Program-made: the position numbers and the translations under genes
Notes under the pieces: model-generated
Seen by the model: the letters and a program-made list of their open reading frames with translations, nothing else
What the model was told of the DNA's origin: nothing
Databases searched by the model: none
Shown: in pieces, positions 31,623 through 43,611 of the stretch
How the letters are laid out: each line of letters opens with the position of its first letter
Position numbering within the stretch: position 1 is the first letter of the stretch
From: Strongylocentrotus droebachiensis
Taxonomy: Eukaryota > Echinodermata > Echinoidea > Camarodonta > Strongylocentrotidae
Assembly (NCBI GenBank): GCA_035222895.1
Contig: JAVYIG010000604.1
Location: forward strand, 62,001 to 126,000
Reading direction: 5' to 3'
Length of the DNA: 64,000 nt

Positions 31623-31729
31623 AAGAGAGAGACAGACAGAGACAGACAGAGAGGGATAGACAGACAGACAGACATACAGAGACAGAGAGAGAGACAGAGA
31701 GAGACAGACAGAGAGAGAGAGAGAGATAC

Positions 31730-31760
<31 letters not shown>

Positions 31761-31762
31761 AT
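31591..31762 (+). repeat. (GA)n / (GACA)n simple repeat
   Basis: GA, GACAGACA and GAGAGATACA units over about 170 bp, flanked by G runs. Open frames through it are artefacts. Confidence 0.95.
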
Positions 31763-32507
31763 AGGGGGGGGGGGGTGAGAGGGGGACAATTGCAAACCCT
31801 ATATTGAGCTGAAGATTTTATCTGAGATATTAAACGTTGTAAAAGGCCTAAATTGAATTTATGATAAACAAAATTAATTCTTTGATTAATAAGTGAATTA
31901 CGAATATTATACTAGCTCTGTCAGAGTGGCGGATCATCTATCGAAGTGCACTATAATACTTACTTTTCTCTATTTTGTCCAGATCACCTTATATTGTACT
32001 ATCATCTTATGTAATGTTTGTTTATTTTGACTATATCTTGTGATTTTGTATGTTATTGTATCTAAATGTTTTTTTTTATGATGAATGGAATAAATTATCT
32101 TATCTTATCTTATCTTTGGACCCCCCCCCAAAAAAAAAAAAAAAAAATAAAGAGCACTTTCTGGAGAGAAAAAAGAGGCACTTACAAAGGGTAAAATCAA
32201 GTTGAAAAATAATACAATATTTAGACATTGGTGCCCCTAGTTTGTAAATAATCCATGACCATGAATGATCTCATCATTTTTTTTTTTACGTGGTCCAAGA
32301 TACTGTGCAGTTGTCTGGGATTTTCTGAAAATTAGATTGCGAGGGAGTGTAGCAAGCAATCAAAAATTGTCAGGTCCTATTACGACTCTGATGAGATCAT
32401 TATTATTTAGATGAAATCACCAATCATGATAATTATGGTTTTAAGCATAATCTCATACTGAAAGAATGAATAAGGTCTTTGATATGTTACTTAAAGTCTA
32501 AGTCCAC

Positions 32508-32795
32508 TCCAAAAATAATTTGCCATCAATAGATTCAGAAAAACAAGAGAAACAGAGCAAAACAAATTTGAGTAAATCGGATAACTAATAAGAAAGGGAT
32601 GATCTTTTTTTTCCAAGTATGAACAACTATGGAACATAGAAAATCATTACACAAATTGCCAATTTGGTTATCAGTTTGTGACGTGAGGCTCGCTATTTAT
32701 TAATTGCTTTATATATTTTCATCCCAATATTTTCCCTTTTGCCAAGATTATGATTTGTATCATATTGCGTGCATGACATTTCACAAAATTCAATT
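32508..32795 (-). repeat. Dispersed repeat, family R3, copy 2
   Basis: Inverted relative to 90-415: starts ACTCCAAAAATAATTTGCC and contains ACAAATTGCCAATTTGGTTA and GAGGCTCGCTATTTATTAAT. Confidence 0.65.
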
Positions 32796-32937
32796 CAAAT
32801 CAATTCATTTTCATTTTCAATAAAAACAATACAAAGATAATTATATAGATTATTAAGCATTTGCAATATAAGAAAAGGAAAATAGGGAACTAAAAATAAG
32901 GCCAAATGGCCGTGCGGAGGCATTCCCCGAACCGTAG

Positions 32938-33145
32938 TTAAAGGTACTAGGCGTTACTACTGCAGCTAGAAGGGATTAGACCACACAGTGAGCCAGCGAG
33001 GTCACTGTGACAGGTGGCTATCTCATTAACTCAGCTCTCATTTAACATAAGAAAAAGAGGATCATGGGGGACCAACAGGCACCGATTTGGGAAGTTTTCT
33101 ATATAGAGGGAGTAAGTAGCTACAAGTAGGACAGTGTGCCTTTAA
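32938..33145 (-). mobile_element. TTAA MITE family M1, copy 2 (inverted)
   Basis: Right end GGACAGTGTGCCT|TTAA. The interior in reverse matches 24337-24531 (GTGACAGGTGGCTATCTCAT, AACTCAGCTCTCATTTAACA). TTAA also at the left. About 208 bp, diverged at its left end. Confidence 0.75.
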
Positions 33146-33699
33146 GAGATTTACATATACAAACAAAAATTACATATACAAATACAATCTTTTAACAAGT
33201 TTGAAGAATTAATAATATTTTCTGAATATTATATAGGCCTATTCATGTTTTTATATAAATAGTTTATCAAAATTCACATTTTTCATGATTTAACTGAACA
33301 AATAATAACAACAAATTATTTCAATCTGGACAGCAGAAATCCAGATTTACACCGAAATTGTTTAGTTTTCAGGTTCTGGATTTCTCTTTTACTTTTCTTC
33401 AAGGCTATGTGAAAGATACCAGTAGCCATAATTAATTACAAATTTATCATTACCCTTTAAGTGAGGGTTCTGCCTAATATTAAAATATTTCATGAATTGC
33501 AAAGTTATCAAATTTATAAATTACACATAAATTGTTAATGTGTTACAATGGCAACGAATAATAAAACAGGCCTTCAATCATTTTGTTTTGGTAATTTTAT
33601 TTTTATTTGTAAAGCAAGACATTCAGTATTTAAAATTATGAGTGCATCGACACAAAAAATATTATTACTATCACTATAACTATGATGCTGGTGTGAGGA

Positions 33700-33975
33700 A
33701 ATAAGATTTTTAGGAGGAAAATTGGAAATTTATATTATCAATATAAAGAAAACAATTAGTGGATAGTGAGGCAATGACGTCACAGAGTCATGAGTGAGTT
33801 GCCAGTTATTATTTATTTGTCTTGTAATTTTCAAAGTTTTTCATTTCATTACAAATTCATAACTTTCTCATCAGTTATCCGCCTTTTTTGCTCAAACTTT
33901 TTTAAAAGTTTCGTCTGATTTTTCTGCTTCTATTGAAAGTAATATATATTTTTGGATTGGGCTTGCCCTTAAATG
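33700..33975 (+). repeat. Dispersed repeat, family R3, copy 3
   Basis: Same order as 90-415 (CAATTAGTGGATAGTGAGGC, AATGACGTCACAGAGTCATG, TTTTTCTGCTTCTATTGAAAG), more diverged. The right end is followed by TTAA. Confidence 0.55.
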
Positions 33976-34159
33976 TTGCACTAGAATTAATGATGCAAGC
34001 GAGCGTAGCGAGTTTTGTTGAAATTTGAGGGGGGGGGGGAATGTCGCAGTCGCTTAAGACATAGGGGCAGATGTTAAGGGGTCTATGAGAAATCTATTAT
34101 CCCGCGGGGGAATGGAGAGTTGAAGAACAAAAATTATCATAGGCCTAGCACGTATAAAT

Positions 34160-34625
34160 GCTGCACACTATAAAAAGGGACACGTACCAAATGGCATTTT
34201 TATAGAAAGGAAAATAGATAAAAAAATAACAAGGGAAACTAATCAACTTTGAAAAGAGCACTTACTAGAAGGAAACAGGTGAAATTTTCAGAAGGGAAAA
34301 TGGCTTTTATCAGAGAGGAGTAGGGGCACGTGTTCAAGTAAAAGGGACACTTATCAGAGGAGAAAAGGGACAATTCTCTTACCTAAAAAGAGGCACTCAT
34401 TAGAGATGAAAAGGGGTAGCCTACTTATAAGAAGTGAAAATTGGCACTTATTGCAAAAGGCAGGGGGGCACTTCCAAATTAAAAGGGTCGCCTATCATAA
34501 TATTTAAATAGGGATAGGCCTACTAATTAGAGATAAAAGGGGCAATTATATGAGAAATTGAAAGAGGCACTTCTTAGATAGAAAAAATAGGCACATATCT
34601 GAAGTAAAAAGGGGCACGTTTGGAG
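34160..34625 (+). repeat. Degenerate ~30-bp minisatellite (GGGGCACTTAT-like)
   Basis: GGGACACGTACC, AGAGCACTTACTAGA, GGGACACTTATCAGAGG, AGGCACTCATTAGAGATG, TGGCACTTATTGCA, AGGCACTTCTTAGATAG and similar follow each other about every 30 to 40 bp, separated by (G)AAAAGG. Heavily decayed. Confidence 0.6.
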
Positions 34626-35680
34626 TTCTTAAAAATTGCGTGTGTGTGGGGGGGGGGGGGGGGGCGGGGGATAGGAAGGGAGATCGTGGAAAGATTACGA
34701 GCAGAGGGTGCTGAGAGATAAATATAGCAGACGTGGATTTGGGCACACAGAGAGAGAGAGAGAGAAACTGAAAACTAAAAAAAAAACGATATGTTAATAA
34801 CAGAATATGAGCATAAGGACAGTGCAAAATCAGTTGATCATAATTATGACTGAATAGGATACCAGTAAAACATTCTGCTATGCCATGTATAGACAAAAGC
34901 AAATGAAGCTAGACACTTCATGATATTGTTTTATCCTCGGTTGTAATTCATGAAAGCAATATTTCATTAATGGCCAAAATGATTGATAAAGACATTGTTT
35001 ACATGCATTTCAGTCCTGAAATCATACAATATTCATGAGAAATTCTCATATATATTTGTTTTCCTCACTAACCCGGCCCTTTCAGCCGAGTCCAATTATT
35101 GGATTTCGATTTATGTAGATGAATTATTTATGTCGTCTTTTGTTCTCGATCAGAAGAGGAAGGGGGCTGCTAATAGTTCGGATTATAAAGGCTTCTCAAA
35201 ATGCTTAGTAAAGAAACATTCTGTTTGTAGACAAGTCGTAAGTTAGGACCATCGACCTCGTGAAGGTTATGGTTGAAATTTGCATCTAAAACTTCTAATG
35301 CGAGTCCATTGAAATCTCAATGCAACTGCCATAAAAGATACCCCAGATAAGAATAGAAAGGAACCTTGATGCAGGGATCGAGTACCCTTGGAATTTCCCA
35401 CAATTCAGCCTATGGATCATTGTGCGCATGCGGAGAAGACAACCTTTCGCACACACATCCGGACCAGTGTTGTCATTACTCACAACGCCGATAATGTTTT
35501 TTGACATATTTTGCGAAAACATGACTTTTCGAGAGGATTTTTGACAATCGCGAGGTCAAGTAATGCAGTGTTCTCTCTGACCTACGCATTGCACCTGGAC
35601 AAAGTGTTTAACTCTGAGGTTTGAGTTGTAAATTGGTGGTAGAATCGAGCCCCTGCGGGTTCCCTTGATTTTTTTGCAAA

Positions 35681-35817
35681 ATGGCAAACAACAGCGCTGG
35701 AAGCAGGCAGACTACACGGGTTGCTGTGCGGGGAAGAAAGCGGACGCATGCAACGCAGGTGTATAACTACAATGGTGTGCACAATTCATATGAGGATAAA
35801 GACAACGACTTTCTATG
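35681..35817 (+). CDS. COP1: COP1 exon 1 (start, leader, first RING base pair)
   Basis: Reads [12 protein letters not shown]...[11 protein letters not shown] then [11 protein letters not shown]; the last two bases start the first RING cysteine codon. Donor TATG|GTGAGA. The NSYEDK.NDF motif just before the RING is characteristic of COP1. Confidence 0.93.
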
Positions 35818-38800
35818 GTGAGAATTGAGGTAGTAGCTAGAGGAAAATAATTCTTTAGCTTTATAAATCCAGATATTGGTTATGAGTTATAATTACCACG
35901 TTACTGTATTTGGTCATTTGCTATTCAATGTGTATGAATGAAGATTGTTTTGCATGTTGATAACTTGATGTTCACTGATCACACACATTTATTAGACTAG
36001 ACTCTACTCTCTAGATCTAACTCTAGATCTAGGTCCTACTTAATTTTATTTTAGCTACGAGGAAGCAAGGTTGCAGAGACAATAAAAAACGCATGATAAA
36101 CCCCTTTCGTTATTTTATTGAGGTATGTTTAAATGGATCCGGGCTAACTCGGACCAGGGCAGGGGACAACTCGGCCCAGCTGCAAAAACGGTCATTTTAT
36201 GTCATTTTACCCTAACTCTAACCCTAACCCTAAACCTAAACATGCAAAAACTGACCGTTTTTGTACCTGGGCCAAGTTGTCCCCTGGTCCGAGTTGTCCC
36301 CTGGTCCGAGTTAGCCTGACTCCGATTAAATAGACTTGCAAGTGTAGTCAGGCAAATCAGCATCAGCATCAGTATACGGAAGTGTGAGGTGATCCTGTTG
36401 AAACTTCCGGTCGATAAATTAATCTGAAATGACATGAGTGAGAAACAAGTAGATTGCACTGTCAAGATAAAATGGTGAATACTAAACGAAATGGACATGA
36501 TAAATGTAGTGAATAAATAAAGCTTACGACAAAGTAGAAATGACGTCGAAAGTCCAATGAAGATGATGATGGGTGATGAACGAATAAAGGGGCTCACACA
36601 CACGCAATGTGAGCTGAGGCTTGATGGTGGAAACGCAACTTTGTTGACGTGGCTGAAGAGCCGTGAAGAATGCGATGTCGACGCAGATGCTCATGATGAA
36701 TGATGATGCTCTCGGACAAGAAGAGAAGTGAAGAAATGTTACACTCGAGGATGAAGCAGTGAATTGCTTGATGTCAGAGGCAACTTTTTACTCGCACCAT
36801 GTTAATAGCATTGCACCATGCACCTGGCTCTCGTAAGCACACACACACTCATCAGTCTGCAAGAATCTTCAACTGTGAAGGAGGTAGACTTAACCCAAAG
36901 CAGAAGAAGAAGGAAAAAATAATGAAATCAAAGTCGGTGCCGATGGGATTGCGAAGCAGTGAGTCGCTCAATGTCGGATGAGCCAAACTTTGAAGAAAAT
37001 GTTCATCAGACTCAGAGCTACTTTTGAAAAAAGTTCATGAAAATCACAATTCCTCATTCATGTCACAACTTTCATCCTCAAAATCGCTGAGACATCAGTA
37101 GTAAAACTCTCACACACAAAAATATGACAAACAAGTTTCGATTTTAATGTTCATTTATTCAGTCATACATTACTCTTGAATAAAATATATCTATCATTTT
37201 TTTAAATACATTAAAATTTGAGTAGATATCATCTAAACATTCAAACACATGAAAATGCTTTGTTGACCCAACCCCATGGAATGGTCCATCTCGGCTCTGA
37301 ACATTCATCAGTGTGCACTAGCGATAAGCTCCACATAGTTATGATTTTCGTACAAAAACAACGTTCAGACTTAAATGGAACCCTGATTCTTTATCAAGTT
37401 TTTGTTCAGTATTATGCTCAAACATACATTTCGTTATAATGCGATGTTTGGTTACTGGGTAGACGTTCAGACTAGGACAAAAGTAATTACTTATCGTATA
37501 TAATCCTTATATAGCTACAACGTACATGTACACAATGATTTCAGGTAGTCTGGGCGTAGGGTTACTACATGTATGCACCTATATGTTCATGTATTCGTAT
37601 CGTTCACGAGGCAATGAGTGCTTTCCATTATGAAAGTATAGACTTTTGCAATTCAATGCTGGTATGTGTGTGTTGCGCTGCAAGAAAATATGTCCAGGAT
37701 ACATACATGTAGGTAGGCTACAAATTGTTGCTAAATTAATGTGATCCATTAGTTTTTTCATAACCTTTTTGGATAAGCAGTGGGTAAGTTTTCTTTTGTT
37801 TCTTTATTTTCTTTATTTTTGAATTATTTACTTATTGTTACTAATTTCATTTATTTATTTATGGTTAGTTATTTCATTTATATATTTATTGTTAGTTATT
37901 TCATTTATTCATTTTTTTTTTGTCTCAGTAGTGTTGATAGAGGAACATCTGTTCGGTTAATCAGGATTTTGTATTCTCCCTGTTTTGACTACCATTATCT
38001 GGAATCAAAAAGTTATGGGCTGCAAATTTTAGAAGGGATGTAGCATACATAAACTGCTCAATTCAAAGCTGAGATATCACCTTGCATTTTACAGTTCTGT
38101 ATTTGCTGGCGTAAAGGCTGCAGTATTTTCGGGAGAGAAAATATCAAAAAGTCTGGGTGCGGCCTATGCGCAACAAGAGTTAAAATTTGGCGATCAAAAC
38201 ACCACGTAATCGCATATATAAGACTACAATGACTATACCAGTTAACAGCATTTTCTAAAGTTTGAGACCATAATTTACCTCTTCCCCAGTGTGGACCCTC
38301 AAATTTCAAAGTCTTATTTTCAACAGCGAGTTATTGAAATAGAATTATATTTTGATTTATCATATCTCTCGGATAATCATCTATATAGAAATATGTTTCT
38401 AAAAGAAAAGCAAATAAATGTTAACTAGGTTAAAAAAAGACTACTTATTAATTTGAAATTGTGTTACAAAATTGCATATGACATTTAGAAAATGGTAACA
38501 ACATACTTTACTATTTAAACGTTATAACTGCATTATTAGAACATGTATTATTTCACGATTGTTTGAAATTAGTTGTTTAGTTCATTAGAATCAGTAATAT
38601 ATATAGAGATTGCTAAAAGTATTGATTTCTTTATTCTTGTATGTATTCATAATTTGTAAACTGAATTGTATGAGTCTCCAGACTTTTTATTCAGTATGTT
38701 TTTATTTACAATAAACCAGAATTGAATAGAATGTCACTTTGAGTGAATCAAAATCATGGAGAATATTATACATTATAGCATGAAAATAAAAAGTGAAAAA

Positions 38801-41800
38801 TTACCCAAATTAAGGCAAAACTTGGGGGACAAGGAAATCACGGCAAGCCATGCAAATAGACAAATTTGGTGTCAATCAAGAATAATATTTCAGAGATAAA
38901 CTTACTTTCTTTTGCTAGCCTGTTCACTACACATGTGAAATGTGAAGGACTGCAAAGGTCTCTTGAGTTTTCATGTTTTTTGTGAGACGAGGAGCTGACC
39001 AAAAAAGGCTGCAACAAAATGAACATCTACTATAAAACACAGCTGATCGCGTCATTAATGAGCTTGCTTTGGTCTGACCATGTTATTCTGTACTCTTCTC
39101 TGTCGTCTCTTGTCTCTTTCTTACCCTCTCTTTTTCTCTCTCTCTTTCTGTCTCTCTTTCTCTCTTTCTTTCTCTCTCTCTTCCTCTCTTTCTATTTCTC
39201 TCTCTTTTTCTCTCACTCTTTCTCTCTCACTCTTTCTCTGTGTTGTACAATGTAGGATCCACATTCTATAGATTGTGCAATCATGATTATTGCATAGAAA
39301 AACTGAAGAAGTGTGCTACAGGGAATAATTTTCCTCAAATTTTTTGATTAGCAATTACAGGCAATGGATAAATATTTCAAATGAAATTCTGTACATCTCT
39401 ATGGAAGAAAACTGCTACACAAAAGATATTTTTTATAGCAGTCATGCAAAAATGCATAGCAAATTGCGATGCGATACCAGGAAAATTATTCCCTGTGCTA
39501 TCACTCTTTTTCCCTTTCTCTGTTAATTGACTTTGTATCTGAATGTCACGAGAACCAAGGTATTATTAAGTCAGTTGAATTTGATTGTGTTAGGAATGGT
39601 GTACTGTCAAGGCCTGGGAAAGAGATTGGTTGACCCCATGAAAAGACACAGATCATGTCCCACAGACAGACATATTGTGTGAACAGTTCCCCATTCCCAT
39701 AGGCACAGGGAAATCAGTCTACCGGTATATCAAGTCTATGGTGTGTACTGTGCAAAATACATGGAGGACATTCGTTGTATGGGAGAAAAAAATCTTCAAG
39801 AATATATTGTGAAAGGGCATATAAATATGATAGGAATATGGTGTTGAGGACTTTGCATTTATGAAGAAATTAGTTATGGGAAGGTCAACTTACATATTTA
39901 GCAGTAGCTTGATATATCATGGTCGCTGCTGTAGTTTAAAAGTCACATTATTTGGACATGCGCTCATGATTGAGCCCTTCCAAGATACATGTATGGTGTT
40001 CACTATAATATGTTCACCCAGGTGAATGGACCCTGAGGGAGGAACATGGTTGAACACTTCACCATTCCCACCAGCCAGAGCCTACATGTACTCTAGCAAA
40101 GACCTGTTGGCACCTCTTCCAACCACAGATTTTGCTCTGGAATGTAACCTTTTGAACTGTCAAAGTTCTGACTTTTTCTTATCCTAAGATGCTGCCCTGT
40201 GAGTGGTACTTTCCCTATTTACATAAAATTGGTTACAAAGAGGATGGAATTTGTAATCCTTTGAACCACCTGATGAGATGTAGGATTCCTGCTTTGAAAA
40301 TTGAAAGTTACTTGTATTTGTCATTGCTTGACAGCTAATAAACAAAAAAGTATACTGCATGGCTACCTACAATGTACATGTACATACTAAGGCTGTGCAC
40401 AACAGTGTAATGAGGTACCCGAGTACACTCCCGGGATTACAAGCGAATACTCGAATATTCGGATGCCATGTTTTTTTATAATTGTTTATAATTTTTTTTG
40501 AATTTTTTGATTTTTTGCCACCACCATACCACTGGTGCAGTATCCCAGTATCGCCGAAAACGCATGCAATTTTACTTCGAGTTGCAGTTGAAGGCGCCGA
40601 TTTAATAATAATAATAACAGTAAACAATGCTGTTTTAAAAACCAAAGATGGCAGAATAATCCATTTTCCTCCAAGTCCAAATATAAATCCGGACATTTGG
40701 TCCCAGTTTCTGAGTGGCGAGTTTGACAGTGCTTGAGTTGGGAAACATTTTTACCGACGGTACCATGCCAGCGACCGCCGCTCTCCCTGGCACGGGTAAG
40801 CGTCGGACTGGACATTTTTTTTTTTTTTGCGGCCGAATATTCGGGTACGAGAAATCGTACCTGAGTAGTTGTCAACCGTACGGGTACTCGAGCATTCGAC
40901 TACCCGTCGCAGCCTTACATGTAGTACATACACAATTAAGTTAATTCAAATATTTCTTATTCCATTGATTATTTATCATTGGATGAGATTTTCATAATCT
41001 GAAATCAATTTTGCATAATCAAGGGCGTGAAGAGACCAGATAAAAGATGCGATTAGCTTGTTAACCATAGAATAACTGGATTTTAAGTATATGATAATGA
41101 TTGAACTTCCAATTAAGCAACTTTACATGGGCAGATCCCTTAAACTTGATTTACACATCAACAAAATCACACATTTACACTTAGATATTTAGGCAAATGA
41201 TAAGAAGAGCTTTTCAGACTTTCCCATAGGGACAGTGGGAATATTATTTATTGAAAATCTGGAGCAAATCACCCATTCTTGACGCAATAAACGTGTACCA
41301 CCCAAACCAGGCTGGGATTAGGATCCTAAACTTTCAGATGGATCTGTCAGAGACAATCCTACCTATCTTTTTATCTGCTATTTACAGCACGGTCTGGGTG
41401 ATCAGAGGAAAAGGCCATTTAGTCTTGACGTCAGCACCACCTAAGTGCGCAAAGACTAGGCTGATTCTTATGATGACTATACATAGGCCGACGCATACTA
41501 AATCATGTCGTAGCCTGAGCAGTCTAGACAGGTCAAGATTACGTATTTCTCATGAAAAAGTGAAGAGAATACCAGTTCAGATCAATAACTTTCCTTTAAA
41601 GCATCAGATCACTTGAGACTTTTTAGTGAAAGACAGGATTGAGAATGACTGAAGAGAGAAAGGGGGAAGGGGGGTATTGTTAGGTGTGTAAAGATAGGGA
41701 AGAAGAGTAAGAATATGAGTTGTAAAAAAGAGAGTTAGATGCCCAGAAATAATTTAGAAGAATGAGGGTGAAGAGAATCCATCTAAATCAATTTTAACTG

Positions 41801-43572
41801 AATTGATATATTTTATTGTATATAAAGTATAGACATGCAGTAATACACATACTTCTTACAACGCCAACCACCATTAATGCACTGAAACTGCAAAGTTAGA
41901 GCTCAGAATGAGAATTAAAAAGTTATTTAATTCAACAAAAAAAACATATGTAGGGGGCTATTTGGCAATCTCGAGCTGATGAAAACATACCTAGCGAGAG
42001 TACCTGATTATATTCATTACGGCAACTTCCCACTACCATATTACCCAAGTGGACAAGATCAGGTCTTCCCACTTAGCATAGATTGGAAGAGGAACAAGAC
42101 ATTATAAGTGCATTCCCAGGGCCACCATAATTCAGACTGTGCCGTGCACAACCCCTAAACATGTACAGGTAGATCTACCGGTATGTAGATTGACTGGTAT
42201 CTTAACATGTATGTAAATGTACCTATGTTTGGGTAAAAGTAATTGCTGATACTGATCAGGTTTCTCAGAGTACATGTAAATTAGATCTTATTATGATTTA
42301 TTATTACCTTGTATTTTGGGAAAAATGTTCATTGATAATGCCTTCAGGTTCTGAAAGTGGTGCTGGGTCAATTGCTTTAGGCTACATTATGCATCACCTG
42401 CTTTAGGCTACATTATGCATCACCTGTGACAGTGGAAAAGAGATAGTTAGGGCCTGTCCCTTCTCAATTGGTTGAGTTGTCAAGAGAAGACTTCTGCTAA
42501 ATTACAATCCCCTGTCTGCTCTTGGTGATGAAGTCTCTTGTTGTTGTTGTTTCTTCTTTGTATTTTATTACCCTGCCGAGTGTCATTCACTAATTTTTTT
42601 TGACTGGTGAATCTGGATCATACACGTCATATAATACTTCAAGGGAAGACATAATTAATTCTCAACTGAGTTTGTCTCTTCTGTGTGCTATTTTGTTGTT
42701 ATTTCAAAGCTTTGCTACCAGGAAATGACACATCTTTAAAGTATTATAATCAGGGGCAGTGCTACATTAGAGCCAGGAATAAACCACCATCAGATACATA
42801 TGATCTCACAGAAATAGAAAAATTGTGCTGTCACTACATGCCATGTAATTTAGCTATCAAGAAGAGGCTTTAAATAGACTGTTTAAATTGCTTTGTTCAG
42901 TTTGTTATTGAGCTACATACAGTCATGAAAATCATAAAGTAGATATTATATATCTTTAGAATAACATCTTATACTTTTTTCTGCAATTTACATGTATTTG
43001 CAGATCATTAATTGTTGTCTAACCTGGGCCCTGTCTTATAAAGTCCTCTAATCAATTGCAATTTAGCAGTCTCATATCTCTTATGTACATGGTTGCGATT
43101 GACATCAATGAGACGGGGGCCCTGGCATATACCTCATTAAACTGTGAATAACATTATACTGAATCCAAGGGGGAGGGTAAATATACAAAATTTGTTGCAT
43201 TAGTTATTACAAGGAGTAAAATGTATTCGTGAATTTTAAGGCAATTTAAAAAAATATACATGTTTAGCGTCCCCGCTCGCTTCCTTTTTGGGGGCCGCCT
43301 CCTATTTTTTGTTTGAAAGAAAAAACATGAAAAACTGCTAAAATGGCTCTATTTCTGATTTAAAAAATAAAAAAAATTGTTGGAGGCCATCTTAAAAAAA
43401 AATGGCCCGACTGTCAGGGAAAATGTACCGAGCGGCCATTTTAAAATAAAAAATAAAAAGGGCCTCCTCCCTATTTTTCGAAAAAACAGGACGCTAAACA
43501 TGTTTTTTTTTAAATTTGGTCTAAGTCCTATATACAAATATCTAGAAAGACTAGATTAAATGTCTGTGATGT

Positions 43573-43611
<39 letters not shown>

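Larger units (their letters stand above)
27019..35680. other. Divergent spacer between the TPR-CHAT gene and COP1
   Basis: 27.02-28.3 kb looks single-copy and relatively CpG-rich toward its right end. 28.6-30.6 kb is decayed repeat with long G, C, A and T runs. 31.0-31.8 kb holds a SINE and a (GA)n tract. 32.5-34.0 kb has dispersed repeats and a MITE. 34.2-34.6 kb is a degenerate minisatellite. 34.9-35.7 kb should include the COP1 promoter and 5' UTR. Confidence 0.6.

Noticed and set aside
31529..31807. Arg/Glu-rich open frame (and its antisense Ser/Leu frame)
   Set aside because: Translation of (GA)n simple repeat. The same applies to 39019-39271 and 60362-60712.
34983..35246. 87-residue frame just upstream of COP1 as an extra exon
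   Set aside because: No acceptor/donor pair links it to the COP1 ATG exon and it resembles no COP1 N-terminus.
36200..36245. Chromosome end or ancient telomere fusion
   Set aside because: Only a few degenerate CCCTAA units, enclosed by inverted ends of a small element.
40389..40916. Transposase gene inside the hAT-like element
   Set aside because: Overlapping short frames on both strands show no zinc finger or hAT dimerisation motif.
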